Assembly (NCBI GenBank): GCA_019119775.1
Contig: DWWL01000040.1
Location: 26,974-90,973 of the forward strand
Direction: 5' to 3'
Origin: Candidatus Lachnoclostridium pullistercoris
GTDB lineage: Bacteria > Bacillota > Clostridia > Lachnospirales > Lachnospiraceae
DNA: 64,000 nt
Part shown: positions 50,518 to 59,242 of the stretch, piece after piece
Layout of the letters: each line of letters opens with the position of its first letter
Numbering within the stretch: position 1 is the stretch's first letter
Program-made: the position numbers and the translations under genes
Notes under the pieces: model-generated
Database searches by the model: none
Seen by the model: the letters and a program-made list of their open reading frames with translations, nothing else
Told to the model about the DNA's origin: nothing

Positions 50518-51075
50518 CTAAAGGTCTGCCCCGCCGTCGGTTTCAAGTTTGTTTTCTGTCAGATAATCCATGATGTAGGATGAGACTTCCGGAGCATTTA
50601 AGGGAATGTCTCCCAGGATCTCCCGGAACTGTCTCGTGTCCAGGGAAAAGGACGCCCCGTCATATTCGTAGGTGTAGCAGAAATCCGTGTCCGGATGGCC
50701 GATCACCAGGCTGCGGATAGTGCTTGAAATGTCTCCCAAAGGCATCCGGTCGATGCTCGAGAGGACAAACACCGCCGTCACCTCCGTCCCTTTTCCAGGG
50801 GCAGAGCGGATGTCAAAGCTGCCGCCGGTGAGTTCTGCCGCCTCCTTGAAAAAGGGGACGCCCAACCCCACCTTTCTGGTGGTCCTGGTGGTAAAAAAAG
50901 GATCGGTTACACGGGCCAGCTCATCGGCTGTCATGCCGCAGCCGTCGTCTGCGATCACCACGGTCAGCCGGTCTTTTTTCGTGTCCGCGGATACGGTGAT
51001 GGTCACAAGAGAAGCTCCTGCCCGTGTGGAATTTTCCGCCACGTCCAGAATATTTAAAGAAATTTCCGTCATCAT
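50518..51075 (-). CDS. Stand-alone GHKL (histidine-kinase-like) ATPase in the hydrogenase operon
   Basis: A 185-residue protein consisting of a GHKL ATP-binding domain: N-box LDVAENSTRAG, G1 IADDGCGM, G2 TRKVGLGVP. There is no phospho-acceptor His box, sensor or membrane segment, so it cannot autophosphorylate in the usual way. The C-terminal 60 residues are unassigned. It sits between hydC and the ferredoxin gene, suggesting regulation of hydrogenase by a Ser/Thr kinase-like activity. The ribosome site is poor (coupled to hydC, four-base gap). Confidence 0.82.
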   Translation of the reverse strand: MMTEISLNILDVAENSTRAGASLVTITVSADTKKDRLTVVIADDGCGMTADELARVTDPFFTTRTTRKVGLGVPFFKEAAELTGGSFDIRSAPGKGTEVTAVFVLSSIDRMPLGDISSTIRSLVIGHPDTDFCYTYEYDGASFSLDTRQFREILGDIPLNAPEVSSYIMDYLTENKLETDGGADL

Positions 51076-51079
51076 AGGT

Positions 51080-51574
51080 TTATTGATATTTGGCCAGAAT
51101 GGCCGGGATCTGGTCGGGTGTCAGACGGCCGTACACCTCGTCGTTGATCATCATGACGGGGGCCAGTCCGCAGGCGCCGACACAGCGGCAGGAATCCAGG
51201 GAAAATCTGCCGTCGGGAGTGCATTCTCCGTTGGTGATTCCCAGAAGATCTTCCAGTTTCTTAAAAATATCGCCGGACCCCTTGACATAGCAGGCTGTGC
51301 CAAGACATACGGAGATCTGATATTTCCCCTTAGGCTGGAGTGCGAATTGAGAATAGAATGTGGACACCCCGTAGATTTTTTCCAGGGGAATGCCGGTTTC
51401 ATCGGAAATCATGGTCTGAACCTCGATGGGAAGATAACCGTAGATCTCTTGGGCCTTCTGCATAATCGGCATCAGGCATCCCTTGGTGTCCTTGAGCTGG
51501 GCGATCGCGTTTTTCAGCTCTGCCTCCTGCTCTTTAGTTCCGGAAAAGGGAACCGTTTTCTGTTTGCAAGCCAT
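51080..51574 (-). CDS. hydC: Hydrogenase subunit HydC (NuoE-like [2Fe-2S] protein)
   Basis: A 164-residue NuoE homologue: an N-terminal helical part (LMPIMQKAQEIYGYLP, VSTFYSQF) and the thioredoxin-like [2Fe-2S] domain with CLGTACYVKG and SCRCVGACGLAP. First gene of the minus-strand hydrogenase operon, with GAGGAGG upstream. The 216-base divergent gap to the plus-strand sensory module holds promoters for both directions. Confidence 0.94.
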   Translation of the reverse strand: MACKQKTVPFSGTKEQEAELKNAIAQLKDTKGCLMPIMQKAQEIYGYLPIEVQTMISDETGIPLEKIYGVSTFYSQFALQPKGKYQISVCLGTACYVKGSGDIFKKLEDLLGITNGECTPDGRFSLDSCRCVGACGLAPVMMINDEVYGRLTPDQIPAILAKYQ

Positions 51575-51693
51575 TTTTGAACCTCCTCATTCAGTCTACA
51601 CATTATGCAGTACATAATCGTATAGTAGCACAAACAAATGTAAAAATCTACTGAAAAAAACGGATATGATAGAAAAATAACAAATTTTTTCTG

Positions 51694-51722
51694 TTGATAA
51701 TTGCCAAAGCCGATGGTATCCT
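51694..51722 (+). promoter_or_regulatory. Putative sigma-A promoter of the DRTGG/H-cluster sensory operon
   Basis: TTGATA, a 17-base spacer, TATCCT, about 70 bases before the first gene. It is divergent from the hydC operon, so a regulator bound in the gap could control both. Confidence 0.55.
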
Positions 51723-51790
51723 AGAGCTATCAATGAGGCATTTTGGCGCAGAGGAAAACGTGCGCCTGACAGAGAAAGGATGGATGGGCT

Positions 51791-52138
51791 ATGACGGTAG
51801 AAGACGTTCGCGCGGCGCTGGGAGCCAGGGTGCTGGTGGGGGAGGAACACCTGGACCGGGAGGTGAGGACCGCCTGCGGTTCCGATATGATGAGTGATGT
51901 GCTGGCATTTTCCAAGGACCACGGCGTGCTGCTCACCGGACTTGTGAATCCCCAGGTGGTGAGAACGGCGGAGATGTTAGACATCGTCTGCATTATATTT
52001 ATCAGGGGCAAGAAGGCGGATGAAAAGCTTCTGGAAATGGCGAGGGAGAGAGATCTGGTGGTGCTGGAGACGGGCCACCGGATGTTTACCGCCTGCGGCC
52101 TGCTCTACGAGGCCGGCCTGCGGGGAGGTGCGATCTGA
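51791..52138 (+). CDS. DRTGG-domain protein (first copy)
   Basis: A 115-residue protein resembling the DRTGG domain (MSDVLAFSKDHGVLLTGL; DEKLLEMARERDLVVLET). Such domains occur in phosphotransacetylases and with CBS pairs, and probably bind a small ligand. It overlaps the next gene by one base (TGATG). A second, diverged copy lies at 53949, so the H-cluster protein is flanked by two. Confidence 0.75.
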   Translation: MTVEDVRAALGARVLVGEEHLDREVRTACGSDMMSDVLAFSKDHGVLLTGLVNPQVVRTAEMLDIVCIIFIRGKKADEKLLEMARERDLVVLETGHRMFTACGLLYEAGLRGGAI

Positions 52139-52560
52139 TGGATGACGCGATCGTATTAAAATATGAGGTTTCCCCCGACGATTTTACCAGGGCGGGGGAG
52201 GCCAGCAGCGACGTAAAGGGCAAGCTGAAGCAGATGGGAGTGCCGCCGGACGCGGTGCGCAAGGTGGCCATCGCCATGTACGAGGGGGAGATCAATATGG
52301 TGATCCACGCGAAAGGCGGGGAGATCACCGTCACCATCACCCCGGAGAAGATCACCATGGTGCTGGCGGACGTGGGGCCTGGGATTCCGGATGTGGAGCT
52401 GGCCATGCAGGCAGGGTATTCCACGGCGCCGGACGCCATCCGCTCCCTGGGCTTTGGTGCGGGCATGGGCCTGCCCAACATGAAAAAGTATACGGATGAG
52501 ATGAAAATAGATACGACCGTCGGCGTTGGCACGACGATCACGATGGTGGTGAATTTGTAA
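52138..52560 (+). CDS. RsbW/anti-sigma-type HATPase (serine-kinase-like)
   Basis: A 140-residue protein with the HATPase_c_2 pattern of anti-sigma factors and switch kinases: N-box YEGEINMVIHA, LADVGPGIPD, and G-rich GFGAGMGLPNM. The family phosphorylates a STAS-domain antagonist. It is coupled by one-base overlaps to both neighbours (TGATG, TAATG). No STAS or sigma factor gene is in the window. Confidence 0.85.
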   Translation: MDDAIVLKYEVSPDDFTRAGEASSDVKGKLKQMGVPPDAVRKVAIAMYEGEINMVIHAKGGEITVTITPEKITMVLADVGPGIPDVELAMQAGYSTAPDAIRSLGFGAGMGLPNMKKYTDEMKIDTTVGVGTTITMVVNL

Positions 52561-53945
52561 TGGATAAATTTTATCATTCCGTTCATCTGGAGGAATCTCT
52601 GTGCCGGGGCTGCATCAACTGCATCAAGCGCTGCCCCACCCAGGCCATCCGGGTGCGGGGCGGGAAAGCGCGGATCAACAGCAAGTTCTGCATCGACTGC
52701 GGCGAGTGCATCCGTGTCTGTCCTCATCACGCGAAGCAGGCAACCTACGATAAGCTGGACGTGCTGAAGCAGTACCGGTATACGGTGGCTCTCCCGGCCC
52801 CGTCCCTCTACGGCCAGTTCAACAATCTGGAGGACGTAAATATCGTGCTGAATGCCCTGCTGCTCATGGGCTTTGACGATGTGATGGAAGTGGGGGCGGC
52901 GGCGGAGCTGGTGAGCGAGGCCACCAGGGCCTATCTGGAGGAGCACCAGGAGAATCTGCCGGTGATTAGCACCGCCTGCCCGTCGGTGGTCAGGCTGATC
53001 CGGGTACGGTTTCCCAATCTGATCTCCCACCTTCTGCCTTTAAACCCGCCGGTGGAGGTGGCCGCCTGCCTGGCGGTGAAGAAGGCCATGAAGAAGACAG
53101 GACTGCCCAGAGAGGATATTGGGATCTGCTTTATCTCTCCCTGTCCCTCGAAGGTGACTTACGCCAAATCTCCCCTGGGGACGGAAAAGAGCCAGATCGA
53201 CCGTGTGCTGGCCATCAAGGACGTGTATCCCATCCTTCTTTCCTATATGAAGGCGGTGGGACCGGACCCGGCTGAGATCGGGACTGCCGGGAAGATCGGC
53301 GTCAACTGGGGGCGGAGCGGCGGTGAGGCCGGCGGACTGTTCACAGAGAGCTATCTGGCGGCGGACGGCATTGAGAATGTGATCCGGGTGCTGGAGGATC
53401 TGGAGGATCAGAAGTTTTCCAACCTGAAATTTGTGGAGCTGGACGCCTGCAGCGGCGGCTGCGTGGGGGGAGTGCTGACAGTGGAAAACCCCTATGTGGC
53501 GGAGGTGAAATTAAAGCGGCTGCGCCGGTACATGCCGGTGGCCAGGAGCCATATGGACGGGGAGGATGCGGAGGACTGCATGGCCTGGACGAAGGAAGTG
53601 GACTATGAGCCGGTGTTTTCCCTGGGCCACAACATGATGGAAAGTTTTGCCAGGCTGAACCAGGCGGAGCGGCTGTTGAAAAAGCTGCCGGGGCTGGACT
53701 GCGGCTCCTGCGGAGCGCCCACCTGCAAGGCCCTGGCGGAGGACATTGTGCGGGGAGAGGCCAGGGAGGAGGACTGCGTCTATTACCTGCGGGAGAGCCT
53801 GCACAAGCTGTCCACGGAGGTATCCCACCTGGCGGACGACATGGCTGCCGGGGAGAAAGACGGGCGGGAGACGCTGCGGCTTTTAAAGGAGTACATACAG
53901 AAGATTTCCGACGATATGGCGAAGCTGGATGAGGAGAAGAGATAG
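52560..53945 (+). CDS. Putative sensory [FeFe]-hydrogenase-like protein (group D type)
   Basis: A 461-residue protein: two [4Fe-4S] motifs (CRGCINCIKRC, CIDCGECIRVC, residues 15-60), a degenerate H domain, then a Cys-rich Fe-S domain (LDCGSCGAPTC, about 380) and a helical C-terminus without PAS. H-cluster motifs are STACPSVV, SPCPSKVTY and DACSGGCVGG: the four cluster ligands survive but the proton-transfer Cys of CCP is Ala. That is the pattern I recall for group D sensory hydrogenases. It probably senses H2 or redox state and signals through the neighbouring HATPase. Confidence 0.85.
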   Translation: MDKFYHSVHLEESLCRGCINCIKRCPTQAIRVRGGKARINSKFCIDCGECIRVCPHHAKQATYDKLDVLKQYRYTVALPAPSLYGQFNNLEDVNIVLNALLLMGFDDVMEVGAAAELVSEATRAYLEEHQENLPVISTACPSVVRLIRVRFPNLISHLLPLNPPVEVAACLAVKKAMKKTGLPREDIGICFISPCPSKVTYAKSPLGTEKSQIDRVLAIKDVYPILLSYMKAVGPDPAEIGTAGKIGVNWGRSGGEAGGLFTESYLAADGIENVIRVLEDLEDQKFSNLKFVELDACSGGCVGGVLTVENPYVAEVKLKRLRRYMPVARSHMDGEDAEDCMAWTKEVDYEPVFSLGHNMMESFARLNQAERLLKKLPGLDCGSCGAPTCKALAEDIVRGEAREEDCVYYLRESLHKLSTEVSHLADDMAAGEKDGRETLRLLKEYIQKISDDMAKLDEEKR

Positions 53946-53948
53946 GCT

Positions 53949-54305
53949 ATGACAGTAAAGGAACTGGCGGATACGAAAAAATACCAGGTGGTGAACCTGG
54001 GAGACGGGACGGAGAGAAGCATCGGGAAGGTGTTCTGCTGCGACCTGTTAAGCATTGCCATGGGGCGGGCCCCCGCCGGCTGTGCCTGGGTGACGGTGAT
54101 GGGAAATATGAACACCCTGGCGGTGGCGTCCCTGGCGGACGCGGCCTGCGTGATCCTGGCGGAGGGGATGGAACTGGACGGGGCCGCAAAAAAAAAGGCC
54201 GCAGAGCAAGGGATCACTGTGCTGGCATCGGAGCGGCCGGTGTTTGACACAGCCCTTGAGATCTATGAGATGATTTCCGGGACGGCTTCCGGGAAGAAGG
54301 ACTGA
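53949..54305 (+). CDS. DRTGG-domain protein (second copy)
   Basis: A 118-residue protein of the same size and fold pattern as the product of 51791 (FCCDLLSIAMGRAPAG; ACVILAEGMELDGAAKKKAAEQGITVL), though with low identity. It starts three bases after the H-cluster protein. A ligand-binding role is inferred from the family. Confidence 0.72.
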   Translation: MTVKELADTKKYQVVNLGDGTERSIGKVFCCDLLSIAMGRAPAGCAWVTVMGNMNTLAVASLADAACVILAEGMELDGAAKKKAAEQGITVLASERPVFDTALEIYEMISGTASGKKD

Positions 54306-54340
54306 CGGGAGGAGAAACGGGGCCGCGGGATTATGGGCGC

Positions 54341-54433
54341 GGGCCTGGAGGCTCATCGAAGGACCGCGGGCTCGTCGGATTATGGGAGGGCCGAGGGCCT
54401 GGAGTCTCATCGAAGGACCGCGGGTTCGTCCGA
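54341..54433. repeat. GC-rich direct repeat
   Basis: Two copies of about 39 bases beginning GGGCCTGGAG and containing CTCATCGAAGGACCGCGGG, at 54341 and 54395, 54 bases apart, with two or three differences. They fill most of the gap between the second DRTGG gene and the PHP gene. A longer open frame crosses them, but the ribosome site favours a start after them. Confidence 0.7.
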
Positions 54434-54479
54434 AACGAAGGCCCGCCGGCTCCCGGTCAGAAAAAGGAGGGGCGGAGAC

Positions 54480-55196
54480 GTGGAAGTGTATTACGATCTG
54501 CACATTCATTCCTGCTTATCTCCCTGCGGGGACGGGGATATGACCCCGGCCAACATCGCGGGGATGGCGGCGGTGAAGGGGCTGGATGTGATCGCGGTGA
54601 CGGATCACAATTCCTGCAAAAACTGTGAGGCGGCCATGGCGGCGGGGGCGGAGTACGGGGTGTTAGTAATCCCCGGCATGGAGATCTGCACAGCGGAGGA
54701 GATCCATGCGGTCTGCCTCTTTCCCGGCCTTTCGGAGGCCATGGATTTTGACCGCCTGGTGCATGACGCCCTGCCGCCTGTGAAGAACCGGCCGGATATT
54801 TTCGGGGAGCAGCAGATCTATGACTGCAGGGACAGAATCTGCGGGGAGGAGCCTTATCTGCTTATCAATGCCTGCTCCATATCCTTTGACGGGCTGTGGG
54901 AGCTGGTGAGGGAGAGGGACGGCGTGATGTTTCCCGCCCACATTGACAAGACGGCCAACAGCCTGATCTCCAGCCTGGGGCAGATCCCGCCGGACAGCCG
55001 CTTTGCGGCGGCGGAGGTGAAGGATCTGACCAGGCTCCACCAGCTGAGGAGAGAACACCCCTACCTGGAAAAATGCCGGATCGTGAGCAACTCTGACGCC
55101 CACTATCTGGAGTACATCAAGGAGCCGGAGCTCACTCTGCCGGTGCCGGAAAAAACCATCCGCGCGGTGCTGGATGTTCTCTGCGGCAGGGAGTGA
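54480..55196 (+). CDS. PHP-domain phosphoesterase
   Basis: A 238-residue PHP protein: metal ligands in YYDLHIHSCLSPCG (HxH), AVTDHNSCKN, GMEICTAEEIH and SNSDAHYLEY. A GTG start at 54480 is preferred, since AAAAAGGAGG lies ten bases upstream and the metal motif then starts at residue 7 as usual; the ATG at 54333 would add a repeat-encoded tail. PHP proteins hydrolyse phosphate esters such as histidinol-phosphate or nucleotides. It is the last gene of the group D-type sensory operon. Confidence 0.85.
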   Translation: MEVYYDLHIHSCLSPCGDGDMTPANIAGMAAVKGLDVIAVTDHNSCKNCEAAMAAGAEYGVLVIPGMEICTAEEIHAVCLFPGLSEAMDFDRLVHDALPPVKNRPDIFGEQQIYDCRDRICGEEPYLLINACSISFDGLWELVRERDGVMFPAHIDKTANSLISSLGQIPPDSRFAAAEVKDLTRLHQLRREHPYLEKCRIVSNSDAHYLEYIKEPELTLPVPEKTIRAVLDVLCGRE

Positions 55197-55259
55197 GAGC
55201 AGGCCGGAACAGGGGAAAGAGAATAAGTTTTTTTAAGTTTAAGTAGAATATATATTAAT

Positions 55260-55288
55260 TTGACTAAGTTGCATGCGGGAAATATAAT
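55260..55288 (+). promoter_or_regulatory. Sigma-A promoter of the glucarate dehydratase gene
   Basis: TTGACT, 17 bases, TATAAT, followed by AGAATCAAC. The downstream sequence TATAATAGAAT-AAC is repeated at the galactarate dehydratase promoter, suggesting common control. Confidence 0.8.
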
Positions 55289-55341
55289 AGAATCAACAAT
55301 CGGACGGATGATCAAATATCAGGAGAGGAAGGTAAACTATT

Positions 55342-56673
55342 ATGGCATCACCAATCATTACCAAAATGGAAGTGTATCCCGTAGCAGGAAGAGACTGCAT
55401 GGAGTTAAACTTGAGCGGCGCGCACTCCCCGTTTTTCACCAGAAACATCGTAATCCTTCACGCGGATAACGGAGAAATGGGTGTGGGAGAAGTTCCCGGA
55501 GGGACCAAGATCACATCCGCGCTGGAAGAGTGCATTCCGATCGTGGAGGGCACCAGACTGGCAGAGTACAAGGATACTCTGTTAAAGGTAAAGGCTCATC
55601 TGGACGGCAAGGGCGAAGTGGACGTGAGAGGAAACCAGACCTTTGACCTGCGCACCGGCGTGCATGTGCTCACGGCAATCGAGGCTCCCTGCCTGGATCT
55701 GATGGGCAAATATCTGGATGTTCCGGTATGCGCCCTGCTGGGAGACGGACAGCAGAGAGACAAGGTCCGCATGCTGGGATACCTGTTCTTTGTAGGCGAC
55801 AGAAACAAGACGGATCTTCCCTACGAGTCCGAGCCGGATTCTGACTGCGAGTGGTACCGGATCCGCCATGAGGAGGCTCTGACCGCTGACAAGATCGTGG
55901 CTTTCGCAAAGGCAACTCATGAGAAATACGGCTTCCAGGACTTCAAGTTAAAGGGCGGCGTTCTCCCGGGAGATCAGGAGATGGAAGTGATCCGCGAGCT
56001 GAAGAAAGCCTTCCCGGATGCCAGAATCGACCTGGATCCCAACGGCGGCTGGACGCTGGAGCAGGCATGCGAGTATGTGAAGGGAATGCAGGGCATTCTG
56101 ACTTACTGCGAGGATCCCTGCGGAGCTGAGGGCGTGTACTCCGGAAGAGAGATCATGAGCGAGTTCAGACGCCGCACCGGTTTCCCCACAGCTACCAACA
56201 TGATCGCCACTGACTGGAGAGAGGTGGGACATGCGCTGGAGTCCCAGTCCGTAGACATCATTCTGGCAGATCCCCACTTCTGGACCATGAGCGGTTCTGT
56301 GCGGGTGGCTCAGATGTGCCATGATTTCGGATATACCTGGGGTTCCCACTCCAACAACCACTTTGATATTTCCCTGGCTATGTTCACCCAGGTAGGCGCT
56401 GCCGTTCCCGGCGAGTACAACGCTCTGGATACCCACTGGATCTGGCAGGAGGGACTGGAGAGACTGACCAAGGAGCCGCTGCAGATCGTGGACGGCTGCG
56501 TAGAGGTTCCCAAGAAGCCTGGTCTGGGCATCGAGGTAGATATGGAGCAGGTAAAGAAGGCTCATCAGCTGTACTTAGACCACTGCCTGGGCGGCCGTGA
56601 CGATTCCATCGGAATGCAGTACCTGATTCCGGGATGGAAGTTCGACCCGAAGAAGCCTTGCCTGGTGAGATAA
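55342..56673 (+). CDS. gudD: Glucarate dehydratase (enolase superfamily)
   Basis: A 443-residue enolase-superfamily enzyme. The KxK catalytic pair is in FKLKGG, metal-ligand regions in DLDPNGGW and CEDPCG, and the His of the second base in SHSNNHFD. It dehydrates D-glucarate to 5-dehydro-4-deoxy-glucarate. The length matches GudD (446 in E. coli). It has its own promoter and terminator, and the partner galactarate dehydratase follows. GAGAGGAAGG lies upstream. Confidence 0.93.
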   Translation: MASPIITKMEVYPVAGRDCMELNLSGAHSPFFTRNIVILHADNGEMGVGEVPGGTKITSALEECIPIVEGTRLAEYKDTLLKVKAHLDGKGEVDVRGNQTFDLRTGVHVLTAIEAPCLDLMGKYLDVPVCALLGDGQQRDKVRMLGYLFFVGDRNKTDLPYESEPDSDCEWYRIRHEEALTADKIVAFAKATHEKYGFQDFKLKGGVLPGDQEMEVIRELKKAFPDARIDLDPNGGWTLEQACEYVKGMQGILTYCEDPCGAEGVYSGREIMSEFRRRTGFPTATNMIATDWREVGHALESQSVDIILADPHFWTMSGSVRVAQMCHDFGYTWGSHSNNHFDISLAMFTQVGAAVPGEYNALDTHWIWQEGLERLTKEPLQIVDGCVEVPKKPGLGIEVDMEQVKKAHQLYLDHCLGGRDDSIGMQYLIPGWKFDPKKPCLVR

Positions 56674-56737
56674 GACTGCCCTGAGCGGAGAGATCCGGAC
56701 AGACATACATAAATATAGAGAATCAGACACGTTGCAG

Positions 56738-56766
56738 AAAGCCCGGCGGTGAGCCGGGCTTTTTGT
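56738..56766 (+). terminator. Intrinsic terminator of gudD
   Basis: AAAGCCCGGC-GGTGA-GCCGGGCTTTTTG. The rest of the gap (56674-56987) holds a second GC-rich inverted repeat near 56793-56828 (GGCGGCCGG/CGGCCGCC) and the promoter of the next gene. Confidence 0.9.
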
Positions 56767-56883
56767 GTGTTTCTGCCCGGTAGGAGAAATGGCCGGCGGC
56801 CGGAGAGATTTTTCCCTGCCCGGCCGCCGAAATCCCGGCCGGGGATTCTTAGAAAAAGTAAGAGAAAGAGAATTATTAATAAT

Positions 56884-56912
56884 TTTACTTATAGAATTTC
56901 GGGGACTATAAT
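56884..56912 (+). promoter_or_regulatory. Putative sigma-A promoter of the galactarate dehydratase gene
   Basis: TTTACT, 17 bases, TATAAT, followed by AGAATTAAC, nearly the same downstream sequence as at the gudD promoter. Confidence 0.6.
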
Positions 56913-56987
56913 AGAATTAACCTGCCGGGGAAGGATGTTTTTCCCGGCTTGAATAAAACAGAATGGATCATTCGGAAAGGAAGAGGT

Positions 56988-58505
56988 ATGAGCGCTCCAC
57001 TGTACATCAAAATCAAAGATCAGGACAATGTGGCTATCGCAGTCAACGAGATCAAGGCCGGTACGGAAGTGATGGACGGCATTGTGGCGGCCCAGGATAT
57101 TCCCCAGGCCCACAAGATCGCGCTGGAGGACATCCCCAGCGGCGGCGAGATCATCCGCTACGGGGTGGTGCTGGGCTACGCCATCGACGACATTAAGAAA
57201 GGAAGCTGGATCAACGAGCACATGCTGACGCTCCCCACGCCTCCGGACGTGGACAATATGGAGTACGGCACCAACATTGTGACCGATCTTCCGGAACCGC
57301 CGGTAACGACCTGGGAGGGATATAAGAATCCCTGGGGAGGTCCGGCAGGCACCAGAAATATTCTGGGGATCAGCACCACGGTGCAGTGCGTCACCGGCGT
57401 ACTGAACGTGGCTGTGGAAAAAATGAAAAAAGAACTGCTCCCCAAATATCCCAATGTGGATGACATCGTCCCGGTCAATCATCCCTACGGCTGCGGCGTG
57501 GCTATCAACGCCCCGGAGGCGAAGGTGCCGATCCGCATTCTCCGCAATCTGGCAAAGCACCCCAATTTCGGCGGACAGCTGATGGTGGTGGCCTTAGGCT
57601 GTGAAAAGCTGACGGTAGACATGCTTATCGACGAGGCGGACATCAGCCCGGAAAACGTGATCGTGCTCCAGGAGGAGAAGGGCTTTGACGCCATGATCGA
57701 CGCCCTCATGGAGATGGCGGACAAAAAATTAAAGATCTTAAATGAGAGAAAGAGAGAGACACTGCCCCTGTCAGAGCTTCTGGTGGGCATGCAGTGCGGC
57801 GGCAGCGATGCCTTCTCCGGCGTGACGGCCAACCCGTCTGCCGGCTACGCGGCGGATATGCTGGTAAAAGGCGGAGCCACTGTCATGTTCTCTGAGGTGA
57901 CGGAGGTCCGCGACGGCGTTTACCTTCTGGCCCACCGCTGCGTCAGCGAGGAAGTGGAAAAGAAGCTGGCCGCGGAGATGAAATGGTATGACAATTATCT
58001 GTTAAACGGCCAGGTGGACCGCAGCGCCAACCCCACCCCCGGAAACAAGAAGGGCGGTCTTGCCAATATCGTGGAGAAGGCCATGGGCTCCATTGCCAAA
58101 TCAGGAACCTCTCCCATCGTGGAAGTTCTCTCTCCCGGAGAGAAGCCTACGAAGCACGGTCTGATCTACGCGGCAACGCCGGCCAGCGACATTGTCTGCG
58201 GTCCCTGCCAGCTGGCATCCGGCATCGGCCTGCAGGTATTCATGACCGGACGGGGAACGCCCTACGGCCTTGCCATCGCACCGGTGATCAAGGTCTGCTC
58301 CAGAAATGACATGAAGGAGCAGTGGCCGGATCTGATCGATGTGAACGCCGGCCCCATCGCCACAGGCGACGCCACCATCCCGGAGATTGGAACAGAGCTG
58401 TTCCGGGAGATCATCGACGTGGCCAGCGGAAGAAAGCAGAGCTTTGCGGAGAAATATAAGCTCCACAACGATCTGTGCATCTTCAACCCGGCACCGATCA
58501 CCTGA
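56988..58505 (+). CDS. garD: Galactarate/altronate dehydratase, fused UxaA/GarD type
   Basis: A 505-residue protein: an N-terminal SAF domain (residues 1-90, [21 protein letters not shown]), a linker, and the catalytic part with [38 protein letters not shown] and [10 protein letters not shown]. GarD or UxaA is likely; adjacency to gudD favours galactarate, both giving 5-dehydro-4-deoxy-glucarate. The ATG at 56988, with GGAAAGGAAG upstream, is preferred to 56949. It is a fused paralogue of the split enzyme at 12705-15491. Confidence 0.88.
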   Translation: MSAPLYIKIKDQDNVAIAVNEIKAGTEVMDGIVAAQDIPQAHKIALEDIPSGGEIIRYGVVLGYAIDDIKKGSWINEHMLTLPTPPDVDNMEYGTNIVTDLPEPPVTTWEGYKNPWGGPAGTRNILGISTTVQCVTGVLNVAVEKMKKELLPKYPNVDDIVPVNHPYGCGVAINAPEAKVPIRILRNLAKHPNFGGQLMVVALGCEKLTVDMLIDEADISPENVIVLQEEKGFDAMIDALMEMADKKLKILNERKRETLPLSELLVGMQCGGSDAFSGVTANPSAGYAADMLVKGGATVMFSEVTEVRDGVYLLAHRCVSEEVEKKLAAEMKWYDNYLLNGQVDRSANPTPGNKKGGLANIVEKAMGSIAKSGTSPIVEVLSPGEKPTKHGLIYAATPASDIVCGPCQLASGIGLQVFMTGRGTPYGLAIAPVIKVCSRNDMKEQWPDLIDVNAGPIATGDATIPEIGTELFREIIDVASGRKQSFAEKYKLHNDLCIFNPAPIT

Positions 58506-58515
58506 TAGAAAAAGG

Positions 58516-59001
58516 TCAGAGGCTCTTCCAGTATTCTAAAAGATACTCAGAAGTCCCTTCCTGCAGTTTCCGGACTCCGTCCGGGGCAAAGCCAAACCGG
58601 CTGTATAAAGCTCTGGCCGGCTGGTTTTTCTCCAGGACCCAGAGAGAAACAGTTTTCATGCCGGCCTGTGAGGCGGCGGACAAAAATGCGTCGAGAAGGA
58701 CTTTTCCCAGCCCCTGATGCTGGAAAAACGGGTCCACATACAGTTCTTTCAGCTCCCAGTGCAGGCTGGGAGCTTTGCTTTTGTCCCAGCGGGTCATGGC
58801 TTTCACGATTCCGTCGTCCCAGACGAACACATCTTTTCTCATATCCGGGTCATCCCGGAAGCTGAGGGCCAGGTCCAGTACCTGCATTTCCTGGAAGGAG
58901 ACGTAATCATTTTGAAAAATAGGCCGGAAGGCAGTCCTTTTGGCAAAAATCTGAATTTCCGCCAGACGGGAAGCGTCGGCGGGCAGTGCGGCTCGAAGCA
59001 T
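58516..59001 (-). CDS. GNAT-family N-acetyltransferase
   Basis: A 161-residue protein with the acetyl-CoA motif FFQHQGLGKVLLDAFLSAA and the C-terminal LWVLEKNQPARALYSRFGF typical of RimI-like GNATs. The ATG at 59001 is preferred, since AAAAAGGAGG precedes it; the longer frame lacks a site. It is convergent with garD, 10 bases apart. Acceptor unknown. Confidence 0.88.
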   Translation of the reverse strand: MLRAALPADASRLAEIQIFAKRTAFRPIFQNDYVSFQEMQVLDLALSFRDDPDMRKDVFVWDDGIVKAMTRWDKSKAPSLHWELKELYVDPFFQHQGLGKVLLDAFLSAASQAGMKTVSLWVLEKNQPARALYSRFGFAPDGVRKLQEGTSEYLLEYWKSL

Positions 59002-59242
59002 GAAAAAATCCTCCTTTTTGCAGCGGCAGAGAACGGACGGTCTGCCGGGAATGCCTATACTATAGCGTTTTTGGGGGAGAAAAGCAAGGAAAGAGACGCC
59101 TGAAGCACCGCTTTTCAAACCGGCGGGAACGTGATAAAATTGGCACAGGCAGATCGGAATCCCGCCTGTCCGCCTGGGACGGACAGCAGACGGCAGCTGA
59201 AGGCCGGTCTGCGGCAAAGATAAAAAGATAAGGGGGAAAAAC

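Noticed and set aside
51680..51702. Possible Rex (NADH-sensing) operator in the hydrogenase divergent region
   Set aside because: TAACAA and GTTGATAA occur near each other, but the order and spacing do not match TTGTTA-N6-TAACAA, so I do not claim a Rex site.
54333..54479. ATG start at 54333 for the PHP protein
   Set aside because: It would add about 49 residues encoded by the direct repeats with no good ribosome site; the GTG at 54480 has AAAAAGGAGG at the right distance. I keep it only as an alternative in the repeat finding.
59139..59160. TTGGCAC resembling a sigma-54 -24 element
   Set aside because: No TTGC at the required distance; the only good -24/-12 promoter seen is at 26410.
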